From: Guadua angustifolia
Taxonomy: Eukaryota > Streptophyta > Magnoliopsida > Poales > Poaceae
Length of the DNA: 64,000 nt
NCBI GenBank assembly: GCA_036346375.1
Contig: CM070508.1
Span: forward strand, 36,290,862 to 36,354,861
Reading direction: 5' to 3'
The notes beneath the pieces are model-generated. The model did no database searches. It saw nothing but the letters and a program-made list of their open reading frames with translations, and was not told the origin of the DNA. The position numbers were made by a program, and so were the translations under genes. How positions within the stretch are numbered: position 1 is the stretch's first letter; every line of letters starts with the position of its first letter. This document shows positions 21,594 to 33,246 of this stretch, one piece after another.

Positions 21594-23150
21594 GGTATGG
21601 TGGCTTTGTACCTCCTTGCATGATGCTAATGGCGGACATTAACCCAGCATGCCTATCTATGATGAGGCACATGTTTGGGCGGTCTTGGACAACTACCTGC
21701 TTCATATTTGCTAAAAACCACAACCATCTCTTTGTGTTTTCGCTTTCCACGATAGCGTAGGCCACCGGGAGTAGCTGGTCGTTTGCGTCGGTGGCGACCG
21801 CCATCAGTATGGTGCCCTTGTACTTACCAGAAAGGAAATTTGCCGTCCATGGTCAGCACTGGCCGGCAGTACTTGAAGCACTGGATGGCTGGTCTGAAGG
21901 CCCAGAACACACAGTCCAAGATGAAATAGTTTGGACCCTTTGTGGGGTGGGGTCTGTCTATCTTGTTGATGTAGGTCCCCTGATTGGCTTCAGCAACCTG
22001 GTGAAGCAGCCATGGAACAAGGTTGTATGCCTCTTCATAAGAGCCATACATCATCTCTATGACTTTCTTCTTCGCTCGCCACACCTTGCGGTAGTTTACA
22101 GGATATCCCACCATATTAACCACGTCAGCCATAAGTAGCTTCGGCGAAACGGTCATGTCCACCGTGACCAAGTGAGAAATCAGGCTGGCCACATTTGAGG
22201 AAGTCACATTTCTATGCTTCTGCAGTGACTCATCCAGCCCACAAGTGTGATCCGTCAGGATGGTAATCCTGAAGCCCGAACTCGTGCCCTTGAATTTCTG
22301 GGCATGGATCTTGCCAGGACAAATAGCATCAAGGCAGTTCACAATGTACATATCCAGGTTGGACCTGTACACTCGGTACAAGCGGTTGATGCGCACCGTA
22401 TATCTCGCAATTGCCTGCTGGGCAACACTTTTCGTAGGGAAGCATTGCCCTACCAAAAGAGTGTCCTGATCGAAGGCCCAACCATGGCTGCCTTCGTTCG
22501 GTAACACAAGGGAAGACATTGCTAGATCATCGAGACGTGAAGACACGTACTCTACATCAGTGGACACAATGCCATCGATGGGAGATGCATCTTCATCTCC
22601 ACTGCTATCTTAGCCGACATCCTCATCATCATCAGATGTTGCTACATCCTCCAGGTCTTCCAAGAGCTTGTGACAATCAATGCAAGCAGACCACCACCGC
22701 CCAATGACTTCATTTTGCTGAAATTCATCCGCAGTAGTGTCCTCCCGGATGCCCACAGATGATGCTTCGACGGCGGTGCCACCACTGCTGTCACCACGTG
22801 GACTTGAGGTTTCTCCTCTATTCAGGAAGCGCACATAAACCATCGGCCGATGGTGTATATGCGCCTGAGGGTTCATCACAATTTGCATGTATTCCCTCTA
22901 TTGTGCGGTCCCCACAATCTTGCATAGCGCCCACAAATAGTCGATCGATCCTCCCACAGCTCTGGCTTGTATGAATGATCTCCCCATCAAATGCGCTCCA
23001 CACGCACTTACGGAGCTCGCCCAGGCCCACCTCTGTCAGACCCAGAGCTCGGATCACCTTCCGTTCACAGTTCGAAAGGTCCACCCCATATGGACCCTCT
23101 CGAACAATGTCATCGCCATTAAACACAAACAAATCTTGGATATCAGCCAT
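21594..23150 (-). pseudogene. MULE transposase (mudrA-like), N-terminal and catalytic part
   Basis: Read on the minus strand from about 23,150 (MADIQDLFVFNGDD), the frame shows the N-terminal domain with GPYGVDLSNCERKVI, then an acidic linker, then the DNA-binding region (GQCFPTKSVAQQAIARYTV, compare PF03108) at about 22,460-22,330. The DDE core follows, with the first Asp in VLTMDGKF near 21,845 and the second in CLIIDRHAGLMSAI near 21,650. A frameshift falls between these two Asp residues. The start codon is preceded by AGGTAAGT, so an upstream exon is possible. The frame stops at the CACTA edge and resumes at 11,005 with the expected next segment. Confidence 0.85.
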
Positions 23151-24500
23151 GTACTTACCTAACATAGCAAATAAAGAATGCGCATTATATCCAAACGTAC
23201 AGTTTGTCACCTTCGTAATCAGTACTACATACAACAATGCAAGAAAACAACACAACAAAACAATTTTCAACCTTCTCTTAATTGCTAAAGCAAATCTATG
23301 TATTGCTCATTAGCCTTTATGAGGCTGTAGCACTGTTAGATATTTTAAAAATTATTTAAGCTTTATCAACATCCACAATTTTATAAATATATTAATGTTA
23401 CATCAGGACCATTCATAAAAAATTTCTAACTTGGATTGAACTTTTTTCATTTCGTTCAATTTTGCCAATCAGCCTTTTAACAAGATAATAGCACTCTCTG
23501 AATTTTTAAAAATACAGAGAGTTAGATCATCATTTGAAAATTTTATGACAATATTACTAACGCATCATAACCATGAACAAAAAAAATTCTAAATTTCCTA
23601 ACCTGGTTTGGACCATTTTTCATTCGGATCAAACTTGCCGGTTAGTGTTTTCTCGGGGCAGCACCAATATTTCAATTTTTAAAAATTACTCCAACTTGAT
23701 AATAATTTCAAATTTTTATGGGATCATAATTTATGCATTAGGAGCCTCTAAAATAAATTTCAAAATTTTTCACATAGTTTGAACTATTTTTTGCTCAGTT
23801 CAATTTGGCCAAAATTTCGGATTTTTGGCCGAATTTTGGGTATTCTTCGATTGCAAACGAATTGGTTTTGCATTTTGGTTTTTAAATTTTGGTCGAGATT
23901 TGTCCAAAATACCATTGTGTACACTACTAAATCTTTCATATCCTGGTAGTTCTATACTAACATTACAATATTCCTAATAATATTTCTCTAACATTACACC
24001 ATTATTTATGCCATGTATAATTATTTTATGTGATGCTACATACACTATTATTGTCTTTACCTGCACAAATACCATTATGTCATGTCCCATTAATTCCAAT
24101 AAAATCATGCTAAGGTCCAGTTATCATTATTTCATGAACTATTTATTACATCAATATAGTCATTTATCATACTACTATTTCAACTAACATTACACCGATC
24201 ATGTCCCATCATCTGCTAACTCATTACACCAATATTGTCATATCATAAAATACTATTTATACAATTACCTTCATTTCATATACTGCTAGTTGTGATAATA
24301 CAGAGATTTCTTGTACTACAACTTACATTAATTTTCTAACTTATCATGCTAATATTACACTTATTTAATATTCTCAAAGATTTCATACTAACCTTTCTGA
24401 AGCTGTGCTGAAGATCACTAAAGCCTGAATAGTTTGCAAAATAATCTTCGTAAACAATACCTGCAAAATAAGAATCCTGAATCAAATACTACCAAACAAT
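23151..24500. other. Upstream flank of the MULE transposase, AT-rich, with simple imperfect repeats
   Basis: No coding frame is recognised. Between about 23,930 and 24,360 there are many loose repeats of TAACATTACACCA and TATTGTCAT-like words, giving a low-complexity AT-rich block. This is the expected place for the 5' region of the MULE, but I could not identify a terminal inverted repeat. Confidence 0.4.
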
Positions 24501-25375
24501 GTTTATCTAAAAATAAATGTCACCAAATTATAAACACCGATTAAATTCCACCGGATATCTAATTTAAAATTTTTGTTCCTGCTCTGACACTTCTTTCCCC
24601 TGCCTGTCCTCCTTGCGCTCTTAGTTTTCTCAGCTCTCTCAAAAACACTCGAACTCCCTCGCTCTAGCACTGATTTACCTTTCTCAACTGCGTGCTGTGA
24701 ACCAGCACAACAGTCATGAATTATAGCATCGAGCTGAGACCATGCGCACCAAATGTGGATGCTGATCAATGCTTTCAGCGCATGCATGTAATATAAAGAG
24801 GAATCGGATGCTCTTTCTGCCCGGGACGACGTTCCATAGCTTGACTTGTGGGTGAGGGGGCCGGGCAAAAAACTACAGCAAAGGCACGTGGAGGCGCTGC
24901 AGGGATGTGAGGGGGGCCCGGGGAAGCAGCGGCTCCGAGGCGCGGCTTGGCCAGGAGCAACACCTTGGAGGAGCGGTATGGCGGGCCCCAGCGATTCTAG
25001 GACAAGCAGCACCTCCAGCCAGTGGCAAGGCGGAGCCCAGTCGACGGCCAGCAGGAGCAGCACCTCCAGACAGTTGCAGGGTGGGCTCGGGGCAAAAAAA
25101 AATCAGAACAACTAAACCGCGATCTGGAGAACCGGCATAAGCATCTAGGGGGCTATTTCCGCAAATTCGTTGCTAGGGAGGCCACTTTTCAGAATATACG
25201 CACGAAGGGAGCCAAAACAATAAAAATTTCATCATTTTCTCCAGATTTGCCACTAATTAATTGTTCCACTTGTTCAGTTCGTACACCAGGAACAGCCTTT
25301 GCTTTCTTGAGAAAATTGGTGAGAGCTGAATTGTGCCGCCGCACGGCATAGGCCCAATGGACATTTTTTTGTTTA
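24501..25375. other. GC-rich block, possible MULE 5' end or unrelated debris
   Basis: Between about 24,830 and 25,110 the sequence is G-rich and internally repetitive around GGAGCAGCACCTCCAG(CA/AC)AG (three related copies at 24,950-25,075). Open frames here exist on both strands but encode low-complexity Gly/Ser/Pro/Ala sequence. I do not support any as a gene. Confidence 0.35.
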
Positions 25376-27092
25376 AAGTTTTTCTAAACGATCAACCGTT
25401 TAAATGTTATAACAATTTGAATTTGGACAAAATCATTCATTTGACCCAAAATGATCTATTCTTGCATATTGTGGATTTCGCGTTTTGATTTGGCTTTGTT
25501 TATGTTTCTTCGCTTGAAATAGTATTTCTATCTCATATAAATTCATGAAAGTTCAAATCTCCTTGAAATCCAAATTAAATCGCATTTTGAGCTTTCGATA
25601 GAAATTCAACTTCTCTTTTTGCCTACAAAGCCCATTTCGCCATATCTTTTGAAAGAAAATTCCTTTTCTAAAAATTATTTTTGAGAAACCTTCTAACTAT
25701 TCTAAAGTTTATTTTTGAAAATTTTCAAATCATTTGGATTTATTTAAAAAGTTTTGGTTTTTCTTCTCTGAGTAAAATTCATGCCTTCAAAGAAAAATTT
25801 GGGATATCTTTTGATTGGATACTCTTTTTTCAAAAATTATTTTTAGAAAAGTTTCTTAGGAGTCCAAAGTATGTTTCTGTACAATTTTAAGTAATTTCAA
25901 CTTTATTTGAAAAAGTTATGGACTTTTCTTTCTTTGATCAAAAGACTGAAACTTCAGACTTTTGCATGTTTTTTATCTGATTTGTGATTTTTGTATCTTC
26001 AAATAAGATCATAATTTGTGAGGACCACTTTTGTAAGAATTGATCCTTAATAGTTGGTATATGATCTAAAAACTTATTAGATTTTGTAGACCTCATTTGA
26101 GCAGTTTTTCAGTCATATTTTAAAGCCTAAAAGAAATGATAAAATCTAAAATTCTAGTTCTTTGAAATCTTTGTAGTTTTCATGTCTTTAAATTGGCTTC
26201 AAATTGGAAGAATATCTCAAAACAAAATTTGAGCATGTTTAACTGGATTAGCTTCAAGATTTATCTTAGAATGCTTTTGGAGCTTATTTAATCAAGTTTT
26301 GTATATTGGAAAAGGCTTTTCTTTTGGCTATATTATGGTGTCTAGTTGATCTCGAATTAGCATATAGTATTGATCTTTGAGAAAATGAGCTTATTTTAAA
26401 ACAAATATCAATGTTTTTCTCAAAAGTGATATCCTCATGTAAAATGATCTTTACAAGTGGTATCTCTTTCAAATAGTATCATTTGAAAAACAATCTTTAT
26501 TTGTGGTATCAATCGAAAAATGAGCATTTCAAGTAGTATAACTTTAAAATTGATATTTACATGATTTATGTTTTCCTCAAGTAGTATTATAAGTAATGTT
26601 TCTTTAAAAACTTTTTACAAGTGATTTCTTGAAAATTTGAAGCTCATTTAGATGTTTTCCTCATTTAAGTGCTATTAGGCTCTCAAAAACTCTTTTTGTA
26701 AGTTTTTTTTGCAAATTGAAAAACTTAGTAAAATGAGGAGTTTATTTGAATGTGTTTCAAATGTCTTTCTCGTGCTTAACTCAAACTATGTCCTCTTTTC
26801 AAGTTGGTTTACTCTTTTAAGCCATATAAAAAGCTGAAGTTCGTAGAATTCTTGAATTTTATCGAAATTTCTTAATATTTATAAGTGGTATTTTATTTAC
26901 GAATTCTTGTAAACTTAAATAGGTCATATGTATTTATTTCAATCTAGTTATGACCTTATTTCAGAGAATTCTTGCCAAACTCTCTTTTTCAAAGTGATAT
27001 TTTTTTACCAAACTCTTCACTCTAAAAAGTCTCCTTTTTGGATTCATTTTTTATTTTTGGTGTTTAATGCCAAACGAGGGAGAATTTGTGGG
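25376..27092. other. AT-rich non-coding segment, possibly LTR-retrotransposon 3' region
   Basis: About 1.7 kb rich in TTTGAAAA- and TTTTC-like words, with repeated AGTGGTATC(A/T) and AAGTAGTAT phrases at 26,300-26,640. It ends with GGTGTTTAATGCCAAAC followed by GAGGGAGAA. This resembles the purine-rich stretch found after pol in SIRE-type copia elements of grasses. No protein frame is convincing. It abuts the truncated end of the Tat element at about 27,093. Confidence 0.3.
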
Positions 27093-27601
27093 AGATTAAT
27101 ACCTCATTTGGTGCTCTCCTCAAACGCCTGGGCGATTTCTTCGTCCAGGGTGTTCACATCACCAACACTGGGTGCCCGAAGCCCTTCAACAAGATGAATC
27201 CTCCGCCTCGAGTAAGATGTTGTCTTGTCTTGCGCAATTAGTTTTTCTGGCTCTTGATTAGCTGCATTTAAACATATGTTTGATACATTGCTTGTGGTCG
27301 CGACGCTTTTCTCTCGATCGCCACGCTGAATTCTCAAAGATAAGTGCGCTAAGCGGAAGCACCCTGCTCGTGCCTTGCCCTCGGCTCCGAGTGCCAAGAA
27401 GAGAAGGGCAGCCGAAGCCGAAGACCCCTTGGGAAAGGGTAAATGGCCAGCCGTCCACACACCCAAGGAGAAGAGGAAGCAATCGGCGGCAAACGTGCAC
27501 CCGACTATAGGCCCGAAGGTTCAAGGCCCAACAGCCGTAGGCGCTCCTCCAGCGACTTCCTCGTCTTCAAGCCAGTCTGTGGACTGAAAGGCCCCTGAGC
27601 T

Positions 27602-28508
27602 TGATGAGGACATCACCAACGTGGAAACGACCAGTGTGACCGCTGCCCCTTCTTCCTCTCCGGTCGCTCCAACGACTACCGACGCCGCTCCATCTTCGTC
27701 ACATGCGATCACACTGCGGCATCTTCATCATCGAGAGGCCTTAATCCAGAAGCTCAGCCATTCAAAACCACATCAACGGACAAGGTCCTCAAGTACCCAC
27801 CCCGAGGACAGCCCACGCGCCAAGAAAGGCCCATGTGGAAGCCCAAGATGCTAAAAAGCCTGGTTCAGCCATCCAGAAGCAAGCCAAATTCAAACGGGAA
27901 TAACTCGGGCTCCCAGACTCCAATTTCAGTGTGCGACCACCGTTTGAAAGCTTAGGAGATAAGCTTTCTAATGGATCTAGCCCCACCTCCAAATTCTCTC
28001 CAGATCAATAGGAAAAATGTGGAACAATATCACGGGCCAGCAATTCAGGGTGCTGCGTCACCTCACTTTTGGGCCTGTGGCCCATGTATCTTAGGGTTTT
28101 GGTGGCCACCGCTGTTTTGGCTGCCCTACACCTCCTGGTCGCCGCTATATATATGGCCGCAAACGTTCTTCTATGTTGAGGTTTTGTTGTATTTTGGTAG
28201 ACCCCTTGTGCGTCCCTCCTCATGTTCGCGTGTGTTGACTAGACCACCCGTGACGAGAAACAGAACCTCACCCTTGTTTCTTTGAGATTATTGGATTGGA
28301 ATTGCTCTCACCTTGTTCTTGCATGTTCTCGGTTGCAGCAGGTACAAGGATCGATCGGGTCTTTGATTTGGTTGATCGCCTCGTGTGGTGACGTTGCGAT
28401 TGCTTGGTTGCTAATCTCGTGGTTAGTAGCCGAACCATCTACTCCTACTACATCGAAAACCGACGTATCGTTCTCATCAGAAGATCGGGTCGACCCCCGT
28501 ATGCATCA
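27602..28508 (+). repeat. Left LTR of the 4.0-kb retrotransposon
   Basis: This is 907 bp, matching 30,711-31,615 with scattered substitutions and a few small indels. It contains a TATA-like CTATATATATGG near 28,145. The right LTR lacks the final A of the left LTR's terminal CA, or the target duplication overlaps it. Confidence 0.9.
28145..28154 (+). promoter_or_regulatory. TATA-like box in the left LTR
   Basis: CTATATATAT lies about 360 bp before the LTR end and is preserved at the same place in the right LTR (about 31,254). It is probably the retrotransposon's promoter. Confidence 0.5.
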
Positions 28509-28510
28509 AG

Positions 28511-28522
28511 TGGTATCAGAGC
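28511..28522 (+). promoter_or_regulatory. Primer-binding site, initiator-methionine tRNA type
   Basis: TGGTATCAGAGC begins two bases after the left LTR. This is the standard plant primer-binding site complementary to the 3' end of initiator tRNA-Met. It fixes the element's orientation as plus. Confidence 0.9.
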
Positions 28523-29696
28523 GATGGATGCCTGGTGAGAACACCCTTATCCTTGTTTAGTTCTTCTTGTTCATCGTCGAGTCCAGAAAAATAGCCACAA
28601 AAAAATTTTGTTTGTCGTGTGTTCGATCTAATTCGAGCCCCTTTTGGCCTTTACTACTACTACCTACTTTAATTCTTGTTGAATTTACGTTGCATCGTCG
28701 TGTCGTTGCTGGTCTTAGTATTTTGATCTTTAGAGTTTCGAGTTCTTGCCACGTTCTTGTCACTGAGTTGAACTCCATCACGTCGTCATGTCCAATTCAG
28801 ATCCTCTTCTGTCCAGTTTGGTATTTTGGTCATAACTCCCTCATACGAACTCGGATTTTGTTGTTCTTATACTTTCCTAAAAGCTTAAGAAATTATCTAC
28901 AACTTTGTCCAGTGTGAAACTGTCCAGAAACGCCGTCTTCTTGCCCAAAATCCCGTCAGATTGGAATCTGTTTTCATCCTAGATTTTCTGAGCAGCCTGT
29001 ATTTCGGGGTCAATATCTTTGGCTTCCCTTATCCAAAATAGGCGTTACATATATGCAAATTGATCAGCTCGAAAAGATCTACAACTTTCCAGTTATACAT
29101 TTTTGCATTGGAAGCCAATAAAAATCCAAAAACAGCATTTGAAGTTTCTGCATAGTAGATCTATTTGCGGCAGAAAAAAAAAGTTTGAGTTGTAATTCAT
29201 CATATGTGCCACTTTTGATATAGAAGGAAGAAAAATAAGAAAAGACAAGTGCATATAAAAGAGCCGCACTAAAAGGTGGAAAAAGGAGCCCTAGCTATTT
29301 GCTTGTGTGCTGAGGTCGTTCTGGTTGTTATTTCTATGACTTCATTGGTGTCTAGGCTCGCGTCTCTAGTACGGTGTAGCCTAGGACCAGCAAAGTACCG
29401 CCGTTGAACGTTCTTTCAACTTGTTTTGGCTAGTGTGGTTCTAGTTTATCCTTTGCTACATATTATACCTATCCAAGCTCCATCTACTATTAACCACGGG
29501 AGAAGCACCTTGCAATCGCTTTATCACCCCTGAGTGCAGATTGCCATCATCCACCGATTGAACCTTGAAAAGCTGCAGGGTAAGAACTGGTAAGAACATG
29601 GTGTGAGCTTGAGCGTGTGAGATCCTCCACTGTCCATATATTAGTAGTTCATTGGAACTAATTCTCTTGTGAGTTCTCTGTTTGTTGCCCCTAACA
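28523..29696 (+). other. Untranslated leader of the 4.0-kb retrotransposon
   Basis: About 1.2 kb lie between the primer site and the first gag-like ATG. Open frames here are short and carry no retrotransposon motif. Nothing else is recognised. Confidence 0.5.
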
Positions 29697-31203
29697 ATGG
29701 CAGGTTCACATAGCAAAACAACTTACGAGGATGATATTGAGGATTGTCCATTCTTAACAGAAAGAGAAAAGAAATACTTGCGAAAACATAAGCGACTTGA
29801 GTCCTTGCAGAAATCAAAGGGTGAGACGGTCGAGCATGGGATTCCCTTTGACCAAGAATGAGAACACACCAGTAAAGAAAGATTTGAAGCCCGCCTCACC
29901 TAAGAAGAAGGATAGTAAGTGTATTTCAATATATAGCGATAAGAATGTTCTTGCTATTCCTGCGACTAACCCTATAGGCAAGAATGATCAAGATGGTGTG
30001 CACTTGAGTGCTGCAATGACGAACAACTACAAGAGCCTAAGGTCGCAACGTGTACTTAGTGCTCCGCCGACACATGCTAGTCAAACTCAACGCAACAACT
30101 TATTCCACACTAAGTTTGTTGTCCGAGAACGTGGGGTACAAGTCATCATAGATGGAGGAAATTGTAGCAACCTCACAAGTCAGAACATGGTTGAGAAGCT
30201 TAGCTTGACCACAACTCCACTTCAACAACCTTATGAGATTGAATGGTTCAATTCCTGTGGTAAGGTTCAAGTAACACAAACTGTGCAAGTGAATTTCTCT
30301 ATTGGTTCATATTATGATTTTGTTGATTGCTATGTTGTACCCATGGAAACATGCTCACTTTTATTAGAAAGACCATGGTTATATGACGTAGAAGCTATTC
30401 ACAATGGTAGAACCAATCAATATTCCTTTATGTATTATACAAAGAAAATGATTTTGGAACTAATGACTCCTGTTGAAATAAATAAAATTATTGCAAAAAG
30501 AGTTAAAAGTCATGGCAAAGAGGGTGATGAAATTGTTAACCATGCACAAAACACTGAAACAAAGATAAAGGAGGTAGTTCATTTAGATAAGGTTGTGTCC
30601 TCCCCTGATACCGCATTGCAAACACTTGTTTCTTTATCTCTTGTTGTTACTAACCTTTTGCAGGATCATGAGAAGGAGTCGAGGACGACTCCAATTCAAG
30701 AAGGGAAGGATGATGAGGACATCACCAGTGTGGAAATGACCAGTGTGACCGCTGCCCCTTCTTCTTCTCCGGCCGCTCCAACGACTACCGACGCCGCTCC
30801 ATCTTCGTCACATACGATCGACACTGCGGCATCTTCATCACCGAGAGGCCTTAATCCAGAAGCTCAGCCATTCAAAACCACATCAACGGACAAGGGCCTC
30901 AAGCACCCACCCCGAGGACAGCCCACGCACCAAGAAAGGCCCATGTGGAAGCCCAAGATGCTAAAAAGCCTGGTTCGGCCATCCAGAAGCAGGCCAAATT
31001 CAAACGGGCATAACTCAGGCTCCCGGACTCCAATTTCAGTGTGCGACCACCCGTTTGAAAGCTTAGGAGATAAGCTTTCCAATGGATCCAGCCCCACCTC
31101 CAAATTCTCTCCAGATAAATGGAAAATGCGGAACAATATCATGGGCCAGAAATTCAGGGTGCTGCGTCACCTCACTTTTGGGCCTGTGGCCCATGTATCT
31201 TAG
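29697..31203 (+). pseudogene. Gag/protease remnant; open frame runs into the 3' LTR
   Basis: An ATG at 29,697 opens a charged gag-like start (MAGSHSKTTYEDDIEDCPF) that stops at about 29,861. An overlapping frame from 29,797 stays open for 468 codons to 31,203. It contains the retropepsin-like segment VIIDGGNCSNLTSQNMVEKL, with the Asp-Gly-Gly active-site region typical of grass gypsy proteases, and later LLLERPWLYDVEAIHNGR, the usual C-terminal part of that fold. The last 160 or so residues are encoded by the right LTR itself (Thr/Ser/Pro-rich, beginning near DITSVEMTSV). No zinc knuckle or RT is present. The frame shift at the start and the lack of a zinc knuckle suggest a defective protein. 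Confidence 0.75.
30698..30710 (+). promoter_or_regulatory. Polypurine tract of the 4.0-kb retrotransposon
   Basis: AAGAAGGGAAGGA immediately precedes the right LTR start TGATGAGG. A purine run in this place primes plus-strand DNA synthesis in LTR retrotransposons. Confidence 0.85.
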
Positions 31204-31615
31204 GGTTTTGGTGGCCGCCGCTGTTTTGGCTGCCCTACACCTCCTGGCCGCCGCTATATATATGGCCGCCATCGTTCTTCTATGTTGAGATTTTGTTGTG
31301 TTTTGGTAGACCCCTTGTGCGTCCCTCCTCGTGTTCGCGTGTGTCGACTAGACCACCCATGACGAGAAACAGAACCTCACCCTTGTTTCTTTGAGATTAT
31401 TGGATTGGAATTGCTCTCACCTTGTTCTTGTATGTTCTCGGTTGCAGCTGGTACAAGGATCGATCGGGTCTTTGATTCGGTTGATCGCCTCATGTGGTGA
31501 CGTTGCGATTGCTTGGTTGCTGATCTTGTGGTTAGTAGCCGAACCATCTACTCCTACTACATCGAAAACTGTCATATCATTCCCATCAGAAGATCGGGCC
31601 GACCCGCGGCGCATC
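30711..31615 (+). repeat. Right LTR of the 4.0-kb retrotransposon
   Basis: This is 905 bp, closely matching the left LTR at 27,602-28,508. The two differ at tens of positions by eye, suggesting that the insertion is not recent. The TATA-like box lies at about 31,254-31,263. Confidence 0.9.
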
Positions 31616-33246
31616 GAGCTTCCTCCAAGACTCGCCAACAACGCGTTCTCCTCCTCGCACCCGATCGAGACACGCGTTCTCGCACCGGCGCCGCAGACTG
31701 GTTCTTCTGCCGGTGGACCTTCTGCTCGGAAGGGCTCGGGCATAAAAATAATGAGATCCAGTAGGTTGGTTTCCTTGTTAGCTCTTTTTATTTTTCCGGG
31801 TCGTGCCCTGACTGCTTCTTTTTCCAGAAAGCCTGTTGATGAGGTGCCTGTGGATGCGCCACGTCAGGAGCCCCAGGGGGCTGTTACTGAAGATGCCTCA
31901 AGGCAGCCAGGGACCAAGATGCCAGCTGATGCCGTGTCCACCGCCCCTGATGTGATTCTGGAGCCAGTGGCAACAACTCTTTCGGCTGTTTCTGTGGCCC
32001 AGAACACCGAGGTTGGCTCGAATCTGAACAGCCACCGGCCGCAGACTCCTTTCAGGCTGGCTGGCCAAATTGTGCTTTTTAACCCTGTCGCTCGCCCTTC
32101 GTCTCTGCCGGAAGAACTCCCTCGGCCTCCCCGCCCGATGTCTCCGGTGCAGGTTGCCTTCTTCAACAAATATGGCGAGGGAATATCTTATGATGGCGAA
32201 GACGAGGATAAGGAATGGGAGTCATTCTATGACCATGCCTACGGTTGTTCTCGGTTTGCTCATGTAAGTTGCTTGCACCGAGTTGTTTTAGAAGTCCTCT
32301 TCTTTTTGTCTTTGATGCATAGTGTAGCTTTATCATTCGTTTTGTCGCCTTTAGCATCTAGCAGAGCGTGCCAAGGAAAGGAACGCCCTTCTCCGGGAGA
32401 TACTCCCGAAGACCAAGATGAGGAAAGACTATGAGGCCGAGGTCCAACGAGTCCGAGTCGAACTGCAGGAGGAACTCGGCAGTGCTCGGGTAGAAAACCA
32501 AGAAGAGCTAGAGAAGCTCTGGGCCTAGGTTCTGGCCTTCGAGGCGGAGAAGCTGAACTTGATGAGCTCTCTTAGCGGTAACCACCTTGTCTGAATGCCT
32601 TAGAGCGCCCTTTTTGTCTTCCGCCCTTAACACATCCTTACTGTCCTAGTTTCGGTCTTCGTGGTTGTAGGTCTTCAAGAAAAGCTTGAGGCCGGCCATA
32701 AGCAGGTCGAGGAGCTGAAGGAATCTAAAAAGAAGGCTTGGACCAAGTCGGACAAGCTGGAACTAGAACTGGAAGGTTTGCTCTCAACTTGTCCTTTATC
32801 TCCGCTGTGCTTTTTACTGTTTGTGGGCTAACCTGACTAGTTATGCAGAATACCGTGTTAAGTCGCAGGCTCAGTATTGCATTCTCAATGAGAAGACCAA
32901 ATCCACTGTGGCGCGAGTTGATAAACTCCAGGAAGGCTCCGAAAGAATGCTGCGGATTCTGAGTCCTGACGAAGCTGGGCCCAGTGATATTCCCTGTGGT
33001 GCGGATGCCACGATCCAGCGGCTGGAGGAGGGGCCCATGAAACTGGTAGCACACCTGAAGGAGACGGCGACCACGAGCGCCTACCAAGCACCGCCATCGA
33101 AAATCCTCAGATCCATGAGTGGAGCTCGGTTATCAAGGAGGGCTTTGCTCGCACTGGCCGATGATGATCAAGCCCTTGCCCTAATTGACGAGGTTAGGGA
33201 TACCGCCTCCGCCTTAGTCGAAAACTTGGAGTTGGGTCCTTTGTGA

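Larger units (their letters stand above)
27602..31615 (+). mobile_element. LTR retrotransposon with paired LTRs, non-autonomous, possibly CRM/CRR-like
   Basis: Two LTRs of about 905 bp start TGATGAGGACATCACC and end GCATC(A). A five-base duplication GAGCT flanks them (27,597-27,601 and 31,616-31,620). A primer-binding site lies two bases after the left LTR and a polypurine tract immediately before the right LTR. The 2.2-kb interior encodes only a gag/protease remnant; there is no RT, RNase H or integrase, so it must rely on another element. The LTR start and the reading of the open frame into the 3' LTR recall centromeric retrotransposons (CRM/CRR) and their non-autonomous relatives, but that assignment is from memory of the family's style. 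Confidence 0.9.
27097..33246 (+). pseudogene. Spliced antisense gene of the Tat element (gypsy-type transposon ORF), split by an inserted retrotransposon
   Basis: The plus-strand frame begins 5'-truncated with FGALLKRLGDFFVQGVHIT, like the C-terminal end of the plant gypsy-type transposon domain (PF04195-like). It continues through a basic, Pro/Ser-rich linker (AKKRRAAEAEDPLGKGKW), is interrupted at 27,602-31,615, and resumes at 31,621. Exons with clear signals follow: to 32,263 (donor GTAAGT), 32,355-32,577, 32,671-32,775 and 32,849-33,246, ending ELGPL-stop. The last three exons encode coiled-coil sequence (EKLEAGHKQVEELK). A TAG interrupts the second at about 32,526. The whole gene is antisense to gag-pol. 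Its function is unknown; conserved splice sites indicate it was once expressed as an mRNA from the opposite strand. Confidence 0.7.

Noticed and set aside
29797..31203. A host aspartic protease gene
   Set aside because: The frame lies between a primer-binding site and an LTR and its last third is LTR sequence, so it is a retrotransposon gag/protease remnant.
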